From Xestospongia muta (taxonomy: Eukaryota; Porifera; Demospongiae; Haplosclerida; Petrosiidae): a stretch of 64,000 bases of DNA. The notes beneath the pieces were generated by a model, which saw only the letters and a program-made list of their open reading frames with translations, was not told the DNA's origin and did no database searches. Positions 63,192 through 64,000 of this stretch are shown here, piece by piece. The DNA lies in NCBI GenBank assembly GCA_963693285.1, contig OY848918.1:11926100-11990099 (forward strand), given 5' to 3'. Both the position numbers and the translations under genes were made by a program. Positions within the stretch are counted from its first letter, which is position 1. The number at the start of each line of letters is the position of its first letter.

Positions 63192-63576
63192 AGTTATAAG
63201 CTTCAATCTGTAGCAGCCAATTCATTTCATTGATTGTTAAGTGTGTCAGTGGTTACTTTATGTCAGTTGATTTCATTGACATAAAGTAATCACTTGAAGT
63301 CACATACACAAAGTAGATTAAAATTGTGAAAGTGACTTTAAATATGTGTTAATGAGTGTATTATGAATATTATGAATATAGTATGAATATTATTATAATA
63401 AAATTATTTGGCTTCTGACTTCCACTGTACTGCCACCTTAAGTTAAAAGCTTCAATCAGTAATAGCCAATTCATTTCATTGATTGTTAAGTGTGTCAATG
63501 GTTACTTTATGTCAGTTCATTTCATTCATTGCTCTTGAAGTCACATACACAAAGTAGATTAAAATTGTGAAAGTGA
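63192..63576. repeat. ~140-bp direct repeat pair with hairpin
   Basis: 63192-63335 and 63438-63576 are ~90% similar (shared: gccaattcatttcattgatt and cacatacacaaagtagatta). The first copy has a perfect 13-bp inverted repeat, ttactttatgtca at 63253-63265 with its complement at 63277-63289. The second copy has lost the right arm. Confidence 0.85.
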
Positions 63577-63829
63577 ACATATATAAAAATATACATACGC
63601 ATCACATGTGGTCTAAAACAATATTAGGACCACCTGACATCCACAGCAGGCCAGGTAGAAAAATAGAATACTCTTTTTAAAATGATGTCCAAACCCTCTG
63701 TTTTATGTCTGTGGTCTTTTAGTAATTATTGTAGAGTCTTAAAGTTTCTTATATGATAGTGTGTAGTAGGATGTCATTATTATAATATATTATCATCTGT
63801 CCATTCAATCATCTGTTTACTCATTATTC

Positions 63830-63930
63830 ATCAGTTCATTATCCATCTATCCATCCATTCATCCAATCATCCATCCATTCATCCATCATTTCATTGATGA
63901 ATGGATGAATGGACATGTGAATGGATCAAT
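63830..63930. repeat. CATC/CATT microsatellite with inverted arm
   Basis: Degenerate ATCC/ATTC tetranucleotide repeats followed by the complementary gatgaatggatgaatgg, able to form a stem. Confidence 0.85.
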
Positions 63931-64000
63931 GCAGTCTGGATAGATGAATAGATAATGGAGAGACAGATTATTAACATAATTTGACAGAAAAATAATTTGG

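Larger units (their letters stand above)
62868..64000. other. Non-coding end of window
   Basis: No exon recognised. It holds the ~140-bp direct repeat (63192-63576) and a CATC/CATT microsatellite with an inverted arm (63830-63930). Confidence 0.5.

Overview
The window is eukaryotic, AT-rich DNA with GT-AG introns. The mix of genes (hormone-sensitive lipase, Flattop/CFAP126, a TMEM237-like protein, an F-box/LRR protein, an IgGFc-binding-type domain, ankyrin expansions, MULE-like and Ulp1-bearing elements) and the mostly short introns (about 50-300 bp) point to an early-branching metazoan. A demosponge such as Amphimedon is my best guess; that is an inference, not a match. Almost every gene is split into short exons, so I traced the coding exons by splice sites, reading phase and family motifs.

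1-32.6 kb: part of one minus-strand ankyrin-repeat gene. Nine exons can be read: a 31-codon first repeat (32479-32571), then strictly alternating 33-codon phase-0 exons of two kinds, B and A (B-A-B-A-B-A-B-A), running off the left edge. Introns after A exons are 0.7-0.8 kb of ordinary sequence. The introns after B exons inside the window hold tandem arrays of a ~484-bp satellite (about 3, 6, 17 and 26 monomers), so they reach 2.2-12.8 kb. Each array sits in a larger duplicated module containing one A and one B exon.

32.6-44.1 kb: a gene-poor stretch, then a decayed MULE-like transposon (transposase, SWIM finger, PHD-like finger; minus), pieces of a Ulp1/SENP-type protease (minus), and an F-box/LRR gene (minus, from 44067) whose 3' part is locally duplicated.

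44.7-53.0 kb: a complete 16-exon hormone-sensitive lipase gene (LIPE, minus, predicted 834 aa). It is head to head with Flattop/CFAP126 (plus, 376 aa). The start codons are only 131 bp apart and a consensus RFX X-box lies between them.

53.0-64.0 kb: an IgGFc-binding-type fragment (minus), a ~194-bp palindromic MITE, a possible degenerate plus-strand gene, a GC/CT-rich inserted block with a strong hairpin and minisatellites, a TMEM237-like gene (minus) with an in-frame stop at one junction, and a partial plus-strand copy of LIPE exons 11 and 12.
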